Below, in pieces: positions 11,154 to 20,278 of a stretch of DNA of 64,000 nt. Every line of letters begins with the position of its first letter. Position 1 is the stretch's first letter. The notes under the pieces are model-generated. The model was not told the origin of the DNA, did not search any database, and worked only from the letters and a program-made list of their open reading frames with translations. Origin of the DNA: Immersiella caudata (Eukaryota; Ascomycota; Sordariomycetes; Sordariales; Lasiosphaeriaceae). Where the stretch lies: contig JAULSU010000004.1 of the NCBI GenBank assembly GCA_030512335.1, positions 620,001 through 684,000 of the forward strand, in the 5' to 3' direction. The translations under genes and the position numbers were made by a program.

Positions 11154-13763
11154 TCAGTGTAACACATACCGTCTTACCTCCTTCTCTTTATTACCCATTT
11201 CTTCCATAGCTCTCCCATACATGTAACCATCAAGATACACGTCACCTACAAACCGATGCTCCCCGCGACCCCCCTCCGGTCGCAGAATGACGGGTGTGGA
11301 GCACCCCAAAGGCACGACGATCACATCTCCCGGCGTCATTGACCCGGACCCCATGCCCATCCTCCCATCCTCGGTGATGCAAAAGCAGCGACCCATCATC
11401 TTGGAGCCAAAGTGCCCCTGGAGGAAACCTCGCCGGTCCTCCGACTTTATGCCCACGTCGGCATCAACATATGACCAGAGCCCCCGATCCAACGGCAGCT
11501 CTGGCAGCCGATCGCCCATCAGCGACGCAAAGACATGGTAAGTAGCCGCGAGCCAACCATTGCTGCTCCCCCTCTGGCCCGATGCCCACCTTGCGGGCAC
11601 TTGATCGAGACATAATGTCCGGCAGAAGAGGCTCTGGGCGCGCCGGCTGAACTTGGTGTCCTCCCAGCCTGGGGCCGCCAAGCTTTCCTCGCGGAGGCGC
11701 CCAAGCAGCAACGCCCTCCAATGCAGAAATGCCATCAGGTAGTCTCCCAGTGTGCAGGCCGTGCCGACCGACATGCCGGTCACGCTGATGCGGCCAACCT
11801 CGATGGCGGCCATATCGAGATTTCCACGTCGGCGTCCTACAAAACGGGCATCGGCTCTAGACGTGCCGGCAGCGGAAAAGCGACCTGCTAGTCCCATGGC
11901 GGCAGTGAGGGGACTGTGTGACCAGTCCGGCACCCAACTAGGGAGTCCAAAGGAGCTGGTATGCACGGGGAAGTGGATCGACTCGCAGATGACGTCTAGG
12001 CGGTGGGTAGTGTGAAGTAGGTAGTCGACAACGTTGGTGTAGACTTCCTTGACGGGCAAGTTGTAGTCGACGGGAAACTCATCTCGTATCGCAGGGGGAA
12101 GCACGCCCAGGAGGCCGAACACTTTGTCGCGGGGCTCGGTGCTGAGTTTTCGTCGGCAGGCCCGCATCACCTCGAGTAACGAGGCATCGCCGAGACCGGT
12201 GATGGAGGCAAGGTCGGGAAGACTCGCAGGGCCTTGATACGTCAGAACTTGCGCGAAGCCGAAGTGAGTTGCCACGGCTCTGCGGTCCGACTGCGGCACG
12301 TGCGATGGGAAGAAGTGGCTGATATGTGCCTTGTTGTTTACGAAGGCATCGGATGCTCGCTTGTAGTCGCTCCATGGCAGCGAACTGGAGCCGCAATAGA
12401 CCATGATGTCCTTGGCGTGGAAGACTTCCTGAACGACCCAGAGTCTCCGCCAGTACTCCCGTTCGAAGAGAGCGACGACTGTTCCGAGGGTCCTGCGAGA
12501 TAGCTTGGTCAAGAACGAGAGCAAGGCCTGAGGGTCGTCGTCGCTAGCCACTCGTTTTAGGATGTCCGTTGCCAGATCGCTGTCGTCTGCTTCTGGGCCC
12601 AGCCAGATGGCAACTGTGTCGGCATTGGAGTAGATGTCGGTCATGCGGTGAACCTGCTCCGTGCGCTCTGCCCCGTTCTGCTGATCGATGCACAGGGCGT
12701 CTATCCAAATCATGAGGGACCGTGAAGGGTGTCTCAAGGCAGCCAACGCTCCGTGCAGGCTCAGCGCGACTGGAATTTCAACGTTTTCAAGGCTCAACAT
12801 CGCTGTGTCACCCGGATCACCCCAGGCATATGACACGGCAGTGTAGCGGGGTGGGTTGCGAAGTGAAGCGTGATGAACCTTGCACTTGATCGTGCTCATC
12901 CGCGCCGGAAGCAGCTCCACCAGCCTGAACTCGCCCTCTTGAAGTTGGGAATATTGGTAAACCTTTTTGCCGAGCGTGCCAGTCGAAGAACGTGACAGAG
13001 ACGGTTTAGACGTCAAGCCCACCGATTGGGTTAACTGAGACCGCGAATCTTCCGGACGAATGGCGACCGAGTCGTCATCGAAGGCTGGCAGCTCGCCACC
13101 GGTCAAGGTGACCCTTCTGCTTTTGTGATGAGCCGGCGCCGCGGGTGGCTGGAATGGCTTAACGTCGTCAACGGGATATGGGCGGCTTTCTTCGCCTGGC
13201 GGGGAGATGTATATTAGAGGGGAACCAAAGGATCTGGATCGTTCGTGCTCAGGCCTCGGTGGCGGAGGTTGCGATGAAAACCTAGACGCAAGAGGTCGTG
13301 CGAATTCGGCGGCATCATTGGGATCCCGCGAGCCCGAGATGCGGTTGAGGGGAGGTGGAGGAGAGGCAACCACACGCGATGATCTCTCGCGCGTCCTTGA
13401 GGGCGGGGATACGGATCTCCTCCGAACAGGGAGCGGGTATTGTTCGCCATCGGATTCCTTGGGCCGTCTCCTTGGTGGCGGGGAGGGATGTTGCCGCGTA
13501 CTCGGTCTTTCAACAATCTCCTGGGGTTGGTTCTCCGGCTCGTAATAATATCGGGGCGGTCTTCTCGGTGGAGGGGATGGAGCCTGGCGCGCGTAACTTG
13601 GATCACCCCCGGCCCGTCTTGTCGGTGGAGGGGAGGGGGCTTGTCTGTCGCGACTGTGGCGCGTCGACGGGTTAGCATCGTTGTCGGAATAGTAACCCCG
13701 GGCTGCGTAGCGAGACTCGCCAGCGCCAAGGAAATAGCCGTCGTATTCTCTGAAGTCTGCCAT
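11154..13763 (-). CDS. HET-domain (heterokaryon incompatibility) protein, 869 aa
   Basis: One uninterrupted frame. The HET domain spans about residues 307-447, with YTAVSYAWGDP, WIDALCIDQ (353-361), the VHRMTDIYSNA helix and YWRRLWVVQE (437-446). HET domains act in fungal non-self recognition and cell death after fusion of unlike hyphae; it has been suggested they are TIR-related. The N-terminal ~280 residues are Pro/Arg/Ser-rich and repeat an 11-residue unit (RQ[AH]PSPPPxRR) three times, at 40-50, 59-68 and 90-100. The C-terminal half after the domain carries the usual variable region (EPRDKVFGLLG, SWVPDWS). It is convergent with the 419-aa gene. Intact, unlike the second HET locus at 34-35.7 kb. 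Confidence 0.93.
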   Translation of the reverse strand: MADFREYDGYFLGAGESRYAARGYYSDNDANPSTRHSRDRQAPSPPPTRRAGGDPSYARQAPSPPPRRPPRYYYEPENQPQEIVERPSTRQHPSPPPRRRPKESDGEQYPLPVRRRSVSPPSRTRERSSRVVASPPPPLNRISGSRDPNDAAEFARPLASRFSSQPPPPRPEHERSRSFGSPLIYISPPGEESRPYPVDDVKPFQPPAAPAHHKSRRVTLTGGELPAFDDDSVAIRPEDSRSQLTQSVGLTSKPSLSRSSTGTLGKKVYQYSQLQEGEFRLVELLPARMSTIKCKVHHASLRNPPRYTAVSYAWGDPGDTAMLSLENVEIPVALSLHGALAALRHPSRSLMIWIDALCIDQQNGAERTEQVHRMTDIYSNADTVAIWLGPEADDSDLATDILKRVASDDDPQALLSFLTKLSRRTLGTVVALFEREYWRRLWVVQEVFHAKDIMVYCGSSSLPWSDYKRASDAFVNNKAHISHFFPSHVPQSDRRAVATHFGFAQVLTYQGPASLPDLASITGLGDASLLEVMRACRRKLSTEPRDKVFGLLGVLPPAIRDEFPVDYNLPVKEVYTNVVDYLLHTTHRLDVICESIHFPVHTSSFGLPSWVPDWSHSPLTAAMGLAGRFSAAGTSRADARFVGRRRGNLDMAAIEVGRISVTGMSVGTACTLGDYLMAFLHWRALLLGRLREESLAAPGWEDTKFSRRAQSLFCRTLCLDQVPARWASGQRGSSNGWLAATYHVFASLMGDRLPELPLDRGLWSYVDADVGIKSEDRRGFLQGHFGSKMMGRCFCITEDGRMGMGSGSMTPGDVIVVPLGCSTPVILRPEGGRGEHRFVGDVYLDGYMYGRAMEEMGNKEKEVRRYVLH

Positions 13764-14068
13764 CGCCGGAAGAAAACCGTCCCCGTGCTTGCTGTGGTAA
13801 AAGGCGGGGGCGGTTAGATTGCAGAGGAAGGAAGGACGGGAGGGGCGGGGTCACCTCGCGCAGCTCAATTTGGATTGGTCAATGAGTCTGCCGTGGCTGC
13901 CTGAACGAGCCTGCCCCAGTCTAAGCCTATGACATTGTTTTCGAAAATGTCCATTTGCACCATATCCCTACGCACAACCTCCAATTACCCACCCCTTGGC
14001 CCTTGGTCCCAAGTCCTCTTCTGAACTCGGTGATGGGATGTATTTATAAGCCTAAATATCTCTTTGGG

Positions 14069-14131
14069 TAGCTCAGGTGCGTCTTCAAATAGCCCAGGTA
14101 CGTCTTTAGGTAGCCCTGAGGCCTTCTTTTA
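14069..14131. repeat. Three-copy 21-base degenerate tandem repeat
   Basis: Units beginning tagctcagg, tagcccagg and tagccctga start at 14069, 14090 and 14111, a constant 21-base spacing, with substitutions between copies. They lie just beyond the 3' end of the decayed gene at 14182. Confidence 0.55.
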
Positions 14132-14181
14132 CTTCAAAAAAAGGCGCTAGGGCTTCGTGATAATGGCGGTGGTAAGGTTTA

Positions 14182-15150
14182 TCAAGGGAAGTGTTCCATG
14201 CTGTCAAACTCCTCGCGAGATGCGCTCAGTGCATCGTAAGATATCCCTACAGGCCGTAGGTCAGCTTGGAGACGAGCTAGTCGATCCCAAGGATTCACCT
14301 CAGGGCCCTTGTTGTCAGTCCCTGAGTCGGGCTTGAACCGGATGATGATCCTCTGCAAAGGCGCCTGTCGCGTCTGGGCAACAGCAGCGAGCTCTCACAC
14401 CCAGGCTTCCTCCCGTCGGCTGGGGTAGTCGATACTAGTGGGGCCCTGATTTCCCAGACAATGTACCAGCAGAGCTCGCGGAGTCGAGGTGCGTTGAGCA
14501 GACCCCAGGATGGGCATATCCAATTGCCTGTGCCAAAGTACGATTACCAGAGCTTCTCCAAGGCTTCGAAACCCGTCAGATCAAACTCCCCGAGGCTGCC
14601 TGCCAAAGTGTCGCCGATTTCAAGGGCCTTGAGGGTCGTCTTATATCCGGCCAACAGTGGTAGATATCCGTCAGTTATTTCCCTTCAAGGTGTTTTCTAG
14701 GCAATGCAATGTCTCAGGCACGCGCTCACGAAACGCTCGAGACATTCGATAAAGCCATAAATAACCACGTGAGGAGCCATATGGCGGGAAATGGATACCC
14801 ACTCAGGTTATCTGGCGAGTCGCAAAAGTAATCAAGGCACATGGATGTGATGGGTGAAGATGCCGCCTCAAACGTCTCCCAACGGGTATCGCTCGGATGG
14901 TTCCCCGATAGGTGGAGACGCTTCAGGTTTGCGGCGGGGCTCAGCGCGCCAAAGACTCGCTGGAGAGGAAGAACAGAGGCGTATCTAGAAAGGGCTACCT
15001 CCCTCAGGAGCGGCCTGTGCTCTGCGGCGGTACGAATGACGTCCCATGTCTCCTTTTGCTCGGGATCATCCCCGAAGCCACCGCCGAAACCACCACCGAA
15101 ACCACCACGGACAGAGAGTTCTTTCGTTTGTGTGAGCCAGGGGACTAAAG
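14182..15150 (-). pseudogene. Decayed leucine-rich/F-box-like protein gene
   Basis: Reading the minus strand gives protein-like segments in different frames broken by stops. One reads TAAEHRPLLREVALS, ALSPAANLKRLHLSGNHP and ITSMCLDYFCDSP. A second contains YKTTLKALEIGDTL and LTGFEALEKLW followed by a stop. A C-terminal part contains FKPDSGTDNKGPEVNPWDRL and SREEFDSMEHFP, ending at a TGA at 14182-14184. Regular Leu spacing (LKRLHLSGN, LKALEIGD) is typical of leucine-rich repeats in fungal F-box proteins. At least three stops or frame changes interrupt it, and splicing does not restore it. A Gly-Gly-Phe repeat is encoded at about 15075-15110. I infer a pseudogene; the family assignment is by pattern only. 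Confidence 0.5.
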
Positions 15151-15903
15151 GCAGGCACCAAGCGGTATTAACACTGGGAAAAGGCCTCCTTCAATGTTGA
15201 TAAAGCCTTTTTGAATGCAACTAACACCGTTTGAAATGCAACCGGCACATTTAAAAGTAAATACTAGGTATTATAACATGTAAATATGATCGCTATAATG
15301 CAGCTCACACCGGCTCGTGTTAGCTAAAAGGTCTTTGTTCTGGGCAACGTGTTTTCACACAGAGCTAATGGCAGGCAGCGATTGGTTGAACAAGTGTCTC
15401 CATCCGCTCAACGGCTGAAAGACCCCGGAAGCCGGCACAGCAGACAGCTCCAACCAACCAGGAGACAGAAACTGGACAAAGCAAATCACATTCGACGCCT
15501 TTTGTGGCAGTGGGTCTCGTATCACGCCCAAATTCGTCGACTTAAGCCAGGACTGCGAACTCTCAAACCATCAGTCGGCCGCTCTCGGCGAGCTGAAAAT
15601 GCCTTGATCCAATCCATCTCACCCTCTTTCCGAAATCACAGTGATTCCCGAAGGTGCAGTCCCCGAGATGCCATCTTCGAGACAACTTCATGTTCCGATA
15701 ATGCCCCTTTAATCACCACACCCTTGCGAAGCTTGACACAGCCGCCTTCTCAGGGGGATTATTCCCCCCGATGGGGATCTCGACCAACAGACAACTTAAT
15801 TACCTCTTCCCACCCCCAAGAAGAAGACTCCCAAACCATCAACAGCCGAACTACTGCCAGCTTTTCTCAATCAGCATTAAACCTTGCCCACTCCAAGCAC
15901 ACC
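15151..15903. other. Intergenic, partly AT-rich
   Basis: The part at 15220-15330 is AT-rich with repeated gaaatgcaac-like motifs and short inverted fragments, possibly an old mobile-element scar. The rest is presumably the promoter and leader of the secreted protein gene. No gene seen. Confidence 0.3.
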
Positions 15904-16621
15904 ATGAATCTCCCTTCCCTCCTCCTCCTCCTCCTCCTACCCCTCACCCTCGCCCTCACCCTCACCGGCACCACCACCTCAACAACAGCCTACCCTCCAG
16001 GCTTCACCCTGCTCCCCCAGCTGGGAGCCCCCATCGAAATCCAAAGCGGCACCCCCCTCCTCTTCCGCACCGAAGTCATCCTCCCGCCCACCAAAACCAC
16101 CATCCTCTCCGAAATCTCACTGTGTGCGTCCAACTCCCAACCTCCCACCCCTTTATTCTCTTGTCTGGGGTTTCCCCCCTTCCAACTCGTTCAGCTCGTC
16201 CATCCCCCTGTTCCAACCAAAATGAAACCCCAAGACTAACCGTCACATTCAAACCCCAGACTCCACAGGCCTCTCCATCTTCTACCTCCACGCCCACACC
16301 TGGTCCCCCACATGCCATCCCTACGCCGTCTACTGCGCTGTAGGAGACCACTACGGGAATGCGTATACCTTCCAGGCGCAGAGTATTGATTGTCCTATCA
16401 GAGGAGAGAATGAGGGGGATACCGTCTTTGTGGAGGAGCCGGGATTCAACAAGACGATTAAAAGCGAGGTTGTGGCGAAGGCGTGGGGGCCGCTTTGGGG
16501 TGGAAGAATGGTGGTTTTTTGTGATGCGCGGGTGGGGGAGGGTGGGGATCTCGGAGAGCTGGGGAGGGGGGTGTTGGGGAGGGTTGGGGCGAGGAATGTG
16601 ACGAGTGATATTATCTTTTGA
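15904..16621 (+). CDS. Small secreted protein of unknown function, 193 aa
   Basis: Two exons (15904-16123, 16260-16621) join in phase 1 at a donor GTGCGT and an acceptor CCCCAG, with a CTAAC branch site 19 bases before the acceptor. The product starts with a very Leu-rich signal peptide (MNLPSLLLLLLLPLTLALTL), encoded in part by a CTC microsatellite. The mature part has four cysteines (SPTCHP, VYCAVG, SIDCPI, VVFCDA), compatible with two disulfides, and NxT sites. I do not recognise the family; the small size, signal and Cys content fit a secreted fungal protein or effector-like protein. The start was chosen because it opens the signal peptide. Confidence 0.75.
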
Positions 16622-17197
16622 GGTGGTTCTTGGTTGGGTGATGGGGATGTTTCTCATCTTCCCTTTGCTTCTCTTCGTGTTTCTCCTTTACGGATTCATT
16701 ACCTTGGGGGCTTTGTTGGTTGACACTTGGAGGTTTTCTTCAATATGGGGATATGAAGTTTAAATTTGTACACCCTGAAGGGTTTCTTTCCCGTCTTGTT
16801 GTGGGTATCTGCTTTCATAAAGTGTGTGTCATTCTTCCAACCGCACGCTGGCTCCTTTGTATGGGCAACCTTCACTTACACCAGAGCCCAATATCGTGAA
16901 AAACAGGGCTGTCAAACTAGAAAATTACATGTGAGAAAATAACAACAACTGTATCTCACAAGTCACGGTAACTTCTTCACGGCCTCACCCTAAACTTAAA
17001 GAGGTCAAGCATCAGCCGGCAATCCGAACCTTAAGCCACTGCACGGAAGATATAACCTCCCAACCCCCCAGGGCTCTGCCGTCCAAGCGAGGGGTCCAGG
17101 AAGTTGTCATACGTCGACTGGCTTAGCACCAAGACATCGAAGCTCAGAAACTGCAACACGCTGGCAACAGTCCAGGCGCGCAGCGAACGGATCGGCG
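16622..17197. other. Intergenic
   Basis: 3' flank of the secreted protein gene and flank of the truncated fragment. No additional gene seen. Confidence 0.3.
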
Positions 17198-17753
17198 CTA
17201 GGTGACGTGTTCCAACACGAGTTGGCGCAGGAGGTTGTTGTCTTCCTCGACCGCAACGGCCTCGATACCTTCGATATCATCCCGGAAAGCCGCCATCACC
17301 GGCGGGCTGATGTCGAATTCGGCCCGCTCGTCAGGATGCCTAGCTAAAGTACCGGGAATGAAGGCGGTAATAATGGCCGTGGTGGCGTCGGCGTCGTAGA
17401 GCGATAGCAGGCCCGTGACAATCGCCCTCAGGCACACCGTGGCCGGATCTTCAGAGAAAGCCGTGGATGCTCTGGGCAGTGCCATGGGCAGCAGCTGGCC
17501 GTCGCGGACGAAAACGCCTAGGATTTGATTTCGAGAGGACAAGACGAACGAGTACTGTTGCGTTTTGAACGAGCTCGACGGCGTCAATGTGCGGCCGGAG
17601 ATTTTGAACAGCTGCTGATGAAGGGATTTGGACTTTTCACCGGCCTTGCACTAACGATAGGTGCTGACAGCGAGCTGATACGTCTTTCTCCAGCGGAATG
17701 GAACATCCTACTTGGGCGAAGGCCCCAGTGTTGAAGGCAGCAGAGACACTCAT
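17198..17753 (-). pseudogene. Truncated N-terminal fragment of an unknown fungal gene family
   Basis: Two exons (17753-17712, 17650-17198) join through a 61-base GT-AG intron to give 164 residues beginning MSVSAAFNTGAFAQ-CKAGEKSK. Composition and splice sites look genuine (KISGRTLTP, LSSRNQILGVFVRDGQLLPM, PATVCLRAIVTGLLSLYDAD). The frame ends abruptly at a TAG right after LRQLVLEHVT. From memory, proteins that look like this are longer, so I infer truncation, but an intact short protein cannot be excluded. It lies beside another broken gene on the same strand. Confidence 0.45.
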
Positions 17754-17841
17754 CGTGCAGCAAAAATGGCCACTCGTGGCATTCTGGGCGGCTAGTGCAA
17801 AACTTAAAGATAAACGAAATCTGTTCTGAGGCTCCGATGAT

Positions 17842-18330
17842 ATGGGCTACGTCGCCGCCGATCCGGTCCGCAAGGTGGCTGTAAAGTGTCTTTCAAGGCC
17901 GGGATAATGACTCATAACGAGGACTGGAAGGCGGGGTTCCAGAGGGAATCGCATGGCATCTGGGGCAGCCCGTCCATGCCACCGGACCAGAGCCAACAAC
18001 CGTACGCCGACTGGGGCCGCATACCAATCTGGCCACAATTCCCATTCGCTGGGCCAACCCCCACCGCAGACTCGACGGGCTGCCGCCCAACAGCCAGAAA
18101 GCGATCATGGCCTCGGGGGGATGGATGGTCCGTCGGGCCAACATGAAAACGAGGAAGACGATAACGGCGGGCTGGAGGGGGAGATTGATGGCTCGGTGGG
18201 CGGGTATATCCTCGCGGACGAAGAGCTTGACGAGGAGGGTCGACATTCAGTGGGCATAGAACCCCACGCGGATTCCCAAGCCGTAGAGGTCGCCGTTACC
18301 GTCCACGCCGCAGTTCTCATTTGGTGGGCT
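17842..18330 (-). pseudogene. Broken multi-pass membrane protein relic
   Basis: The minus strand encodes NCGVDGNGDLYGLGIRVGFY, then a TGA stop at 18247-18249, and continues in the same frame with MSTLLVKLFVREDIP, a hydrophobic segment AVIVFLVFMLARRTI and AMIAFWLLGGSPSSLRWGLAQ. The GDLYGLGIRxGxY motif followed by hydrophobic segments matches a fungal family of uncharacterised membrane proteins that I know by pattern only. The in-frame TGA, lack of an upstream start and a change of frame near 18000 (a tail resembling LWFW-GGMDGLP) indicate decay. A TGG to TGA change would fit repeat-induced point mutation, but one site proves nothing. Confidence 0.5.
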
Positions 18331-19197
18331 GGCTCATTGCGTCGATTTCGATGGTGTGGAAGGAGTACTATGGTAGGATGGGCAAAAAAGAGGGGGCCTG
18401 GCCTGGTAGAGACAGACTCTGTGAGTCAATTGGTTCCGTTCATCATTGCGTTCGGTCAGCTCGTGCATGTGGTATACACGATGGTTCGTGGAAACGGGGA
18501 CTCCGCCACGTTATGACAAGATTCCAAGCAGTGCGGTAAGTACCTATCTGATGATTTATCGTGGCTTCAAGCTGACAGACGCTGATGCCCGTTTAGACAA
18601 GCCCCCTCGGTGTCCCAAGAGTGATATCTCTCCACTAGACGAGGAACAACATGAGATGATGGAGGTGTTTGAAGAGCCGACGCCTCGGGGTGGGTGGGAG
18701 TCACCTCGTGGGAATCGGTCGCCGGAGCACCAGACACATCGTGGAATCCCCACATTCCGATGGGCCATACCTACTTGACATACTCTGCCGCCGTGAGCTT
18801 CATCCAGATAGTAGCTCAAACGTTGTACGTTCTACATCACCTCAATAATTTGGATTATAATCGCGTTTGTACCGAATACTAATTAACACTCGATCTTGTA
18901 ATAACTCACCCGCTGACGGTTGACAGCGAGAAAGGGGGCGCAAATGGATTCCTCTCACTCATCATCAATCAAACCATCCATCCACAGTAATCGCCGCTCT
19001 CTCCTCTCAGCGCGCAGTGCCCCACCTGCGCCCTCACTGTTGGGGTAGATGGGCTGGCCGGTGACGTAGATCTTGGCGCCCGGGACTGCGCGCTGGCCCA
19101 CGGCGGAGGCCCCACATATGGTTGCCCTGGTTGTCCCAGCATTTTTGGTCTGAGTGGCATGGTTTCTTTTGTAGTACAAAAGTGAAAGTGCAGCAGT
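18331..19197. other. Intergenic, gene-poor
   Basis: A plausible but orphan plus-strand intron (GTAAGTAC at about 18537 to TTTAG near 18596) joins short open frames with no recognisable product. No gene is called. Confidence 0.3.
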
Positions 19198-19857
19198 CTA
19201 GATACAGTCATCTCCGAGCTCGTCCACCCATGCAAGCGCTACCTCCGTCTCCAAACGTTTCTGGTAGTTTGGGTTGATATATGCGTTTTTGACGATGCCA
19301 TTCCTGTCGACAAGCAGAGTGGCGGGGATAGGGACTTCGAACGAATCATCACCGTTGCGAGTCTTTAGGTCGAAGCCAAGTTGCTCAAACAGAGGGCGAA
19401 GGGTCTCGGGTTGCTTCCACACAAGTCCGAGCTTCCTGGCGAACTGGTTACCGATATCGGAAAGAACTTGGAACTTGAGCTTGTTCTTCTCGACCACCGT
19501 GAGCGATTGGTTGGGGAGCTCGGGGGAGATGGCAACGACCGTGACGCCTTTGGCGATGAAGTCGCCAAGGTGCTTTTGAAGGCCGAGCAAGGCGAGGTTG
19601 CAGAACGGACACCACTCGCCACGGTAGAAGACGATGAGGACGGGACCGTTGCTGAACAACTCGGCGCGGCCCATTTCTTTGCCGACGGCGTTCGGCAGAC
19701 GGAATTCGGGAATGGCATCGCCGACTTGAATGGTTGACTTCGCATCGAAAGACGCTTCTATGCTGGCTATGGAGTCTTGGATGGTCTCCATTGCGTCAGG
19801 GGGGGCGCTGTGTCTGAGGCTCTCCATGCCGGCGAGGATTTGCTCGGTGCGGCTCAT
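19198..19857 (-). CDS. Peroxiredoxin-like thioredoxin-fold protein (AhpC/TSA family)
   Basis: An intronless frame of 219 residues from the ATG at 19857; frame further upstream has only a GTG. The core has the thioredoxin fold pattern: GDAIPEFRLPNAVGK, then VLIVFYRGEWCPFCNLALLGL with Cys83 and Cys86 as a CPFC pair, and a cis-Pro region VPIPATLLVDRNGIVKNAY. AhpC/TSA members reduce hydroperoxides via an active-site cysteine. The CxxC spacing, rather than PxxxT/SxxC, makes this the redoxin-like AhpC-TSA branch, so substrate and reductant are uncertain. No targeting signal is evident; it is probably cytosolic. It is divergent from a Zn2Cys6 regulator 421 bases away, which might regulate it. Confidence 0.88.
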   Translation of the reverse strand: MSRTEQILAGMESLRHSAPPDAMETIQDSIASIEASFDAKSTIQVGDAIPEFRLPNAVGKEMGRAELFSNGPVLIVFYRGEWCPFCNLALLGLQKHLGDFIAKGVTVVAISPELPNQSLTVVEKNKLKFQVLSDIGNQFARKLGLVWKQPETLRPLFEQLGFDLKTRNGDDSFEVPIPATLLVDRNGIVKNAYINPNYQKRLETEVALAWVDELGDDCI

Positions 19858-20278
19858 GGTGAATTGGCTCAACGGATGGCCGAGCACGTACTTGTAGGGC
19901 TGGACAAAAAAAGGAAGTCGAGGTTGAGTGAGAGATGTATGTTGTCGATCTCGAATGTCGGGAAGATAAAGTTACAGGATTGCTGGCCTTTAAGTACATA
20001 CCTGCCTAGGTACGCACATACGGCTACCTGCCGCACATCTGCTCCGCTCTGTCCAGCTCTTGACCCAACTCGTGCGGGTTGGTGCGGGTTGTACGGTTTT
20101 GGTGCGAGTCGGTGCGGATTGGTGCGGGTTGTACGGTTTTGGTGCGAGTCGGTGCGGTTTGGTGCGGTTTCTGTCCGATGCGCTTGGCGCCAGGTGCGGG
20201 GGAGCCACCAAAAGTGCGCTCGCTGTCCCCAAATCCAAGCTTCGTCCGTCAGCCCCCAAACGCAATGCACATGGCAAT
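19858..20278. promoter_or_regulatory. Shared divergent promoter, peroxiredoxin / Zn2Cys6 regulator
   Basis: This 421-base region separates the two divergent starts. It contains the 40-base tandem repeat annotated separately. Zn2Cys6 regulators often control a divergent neighbour, but no CGG-N-CCG operator is assigned here. Confidence 0.4.
20071..20170. repeat. 40-base tandem repeat built of 10-base ggtgcgrntt units
   Basis: Positions 20081-20120 and 20121-20160 are near-identical (the last unit reads ggtgcggatt in one copy and ggtgcggttt in the other), with partial units on both sides. Inside each copy, blocks ggtgcgggtt, ggtgcgagtc and ggtgcgg(a/t)tt recur every 10 or 20 bases, separated by gtacggtttt. 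It sits in the leader of the Zn2Cys6 gene. Confidence 0.8.
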
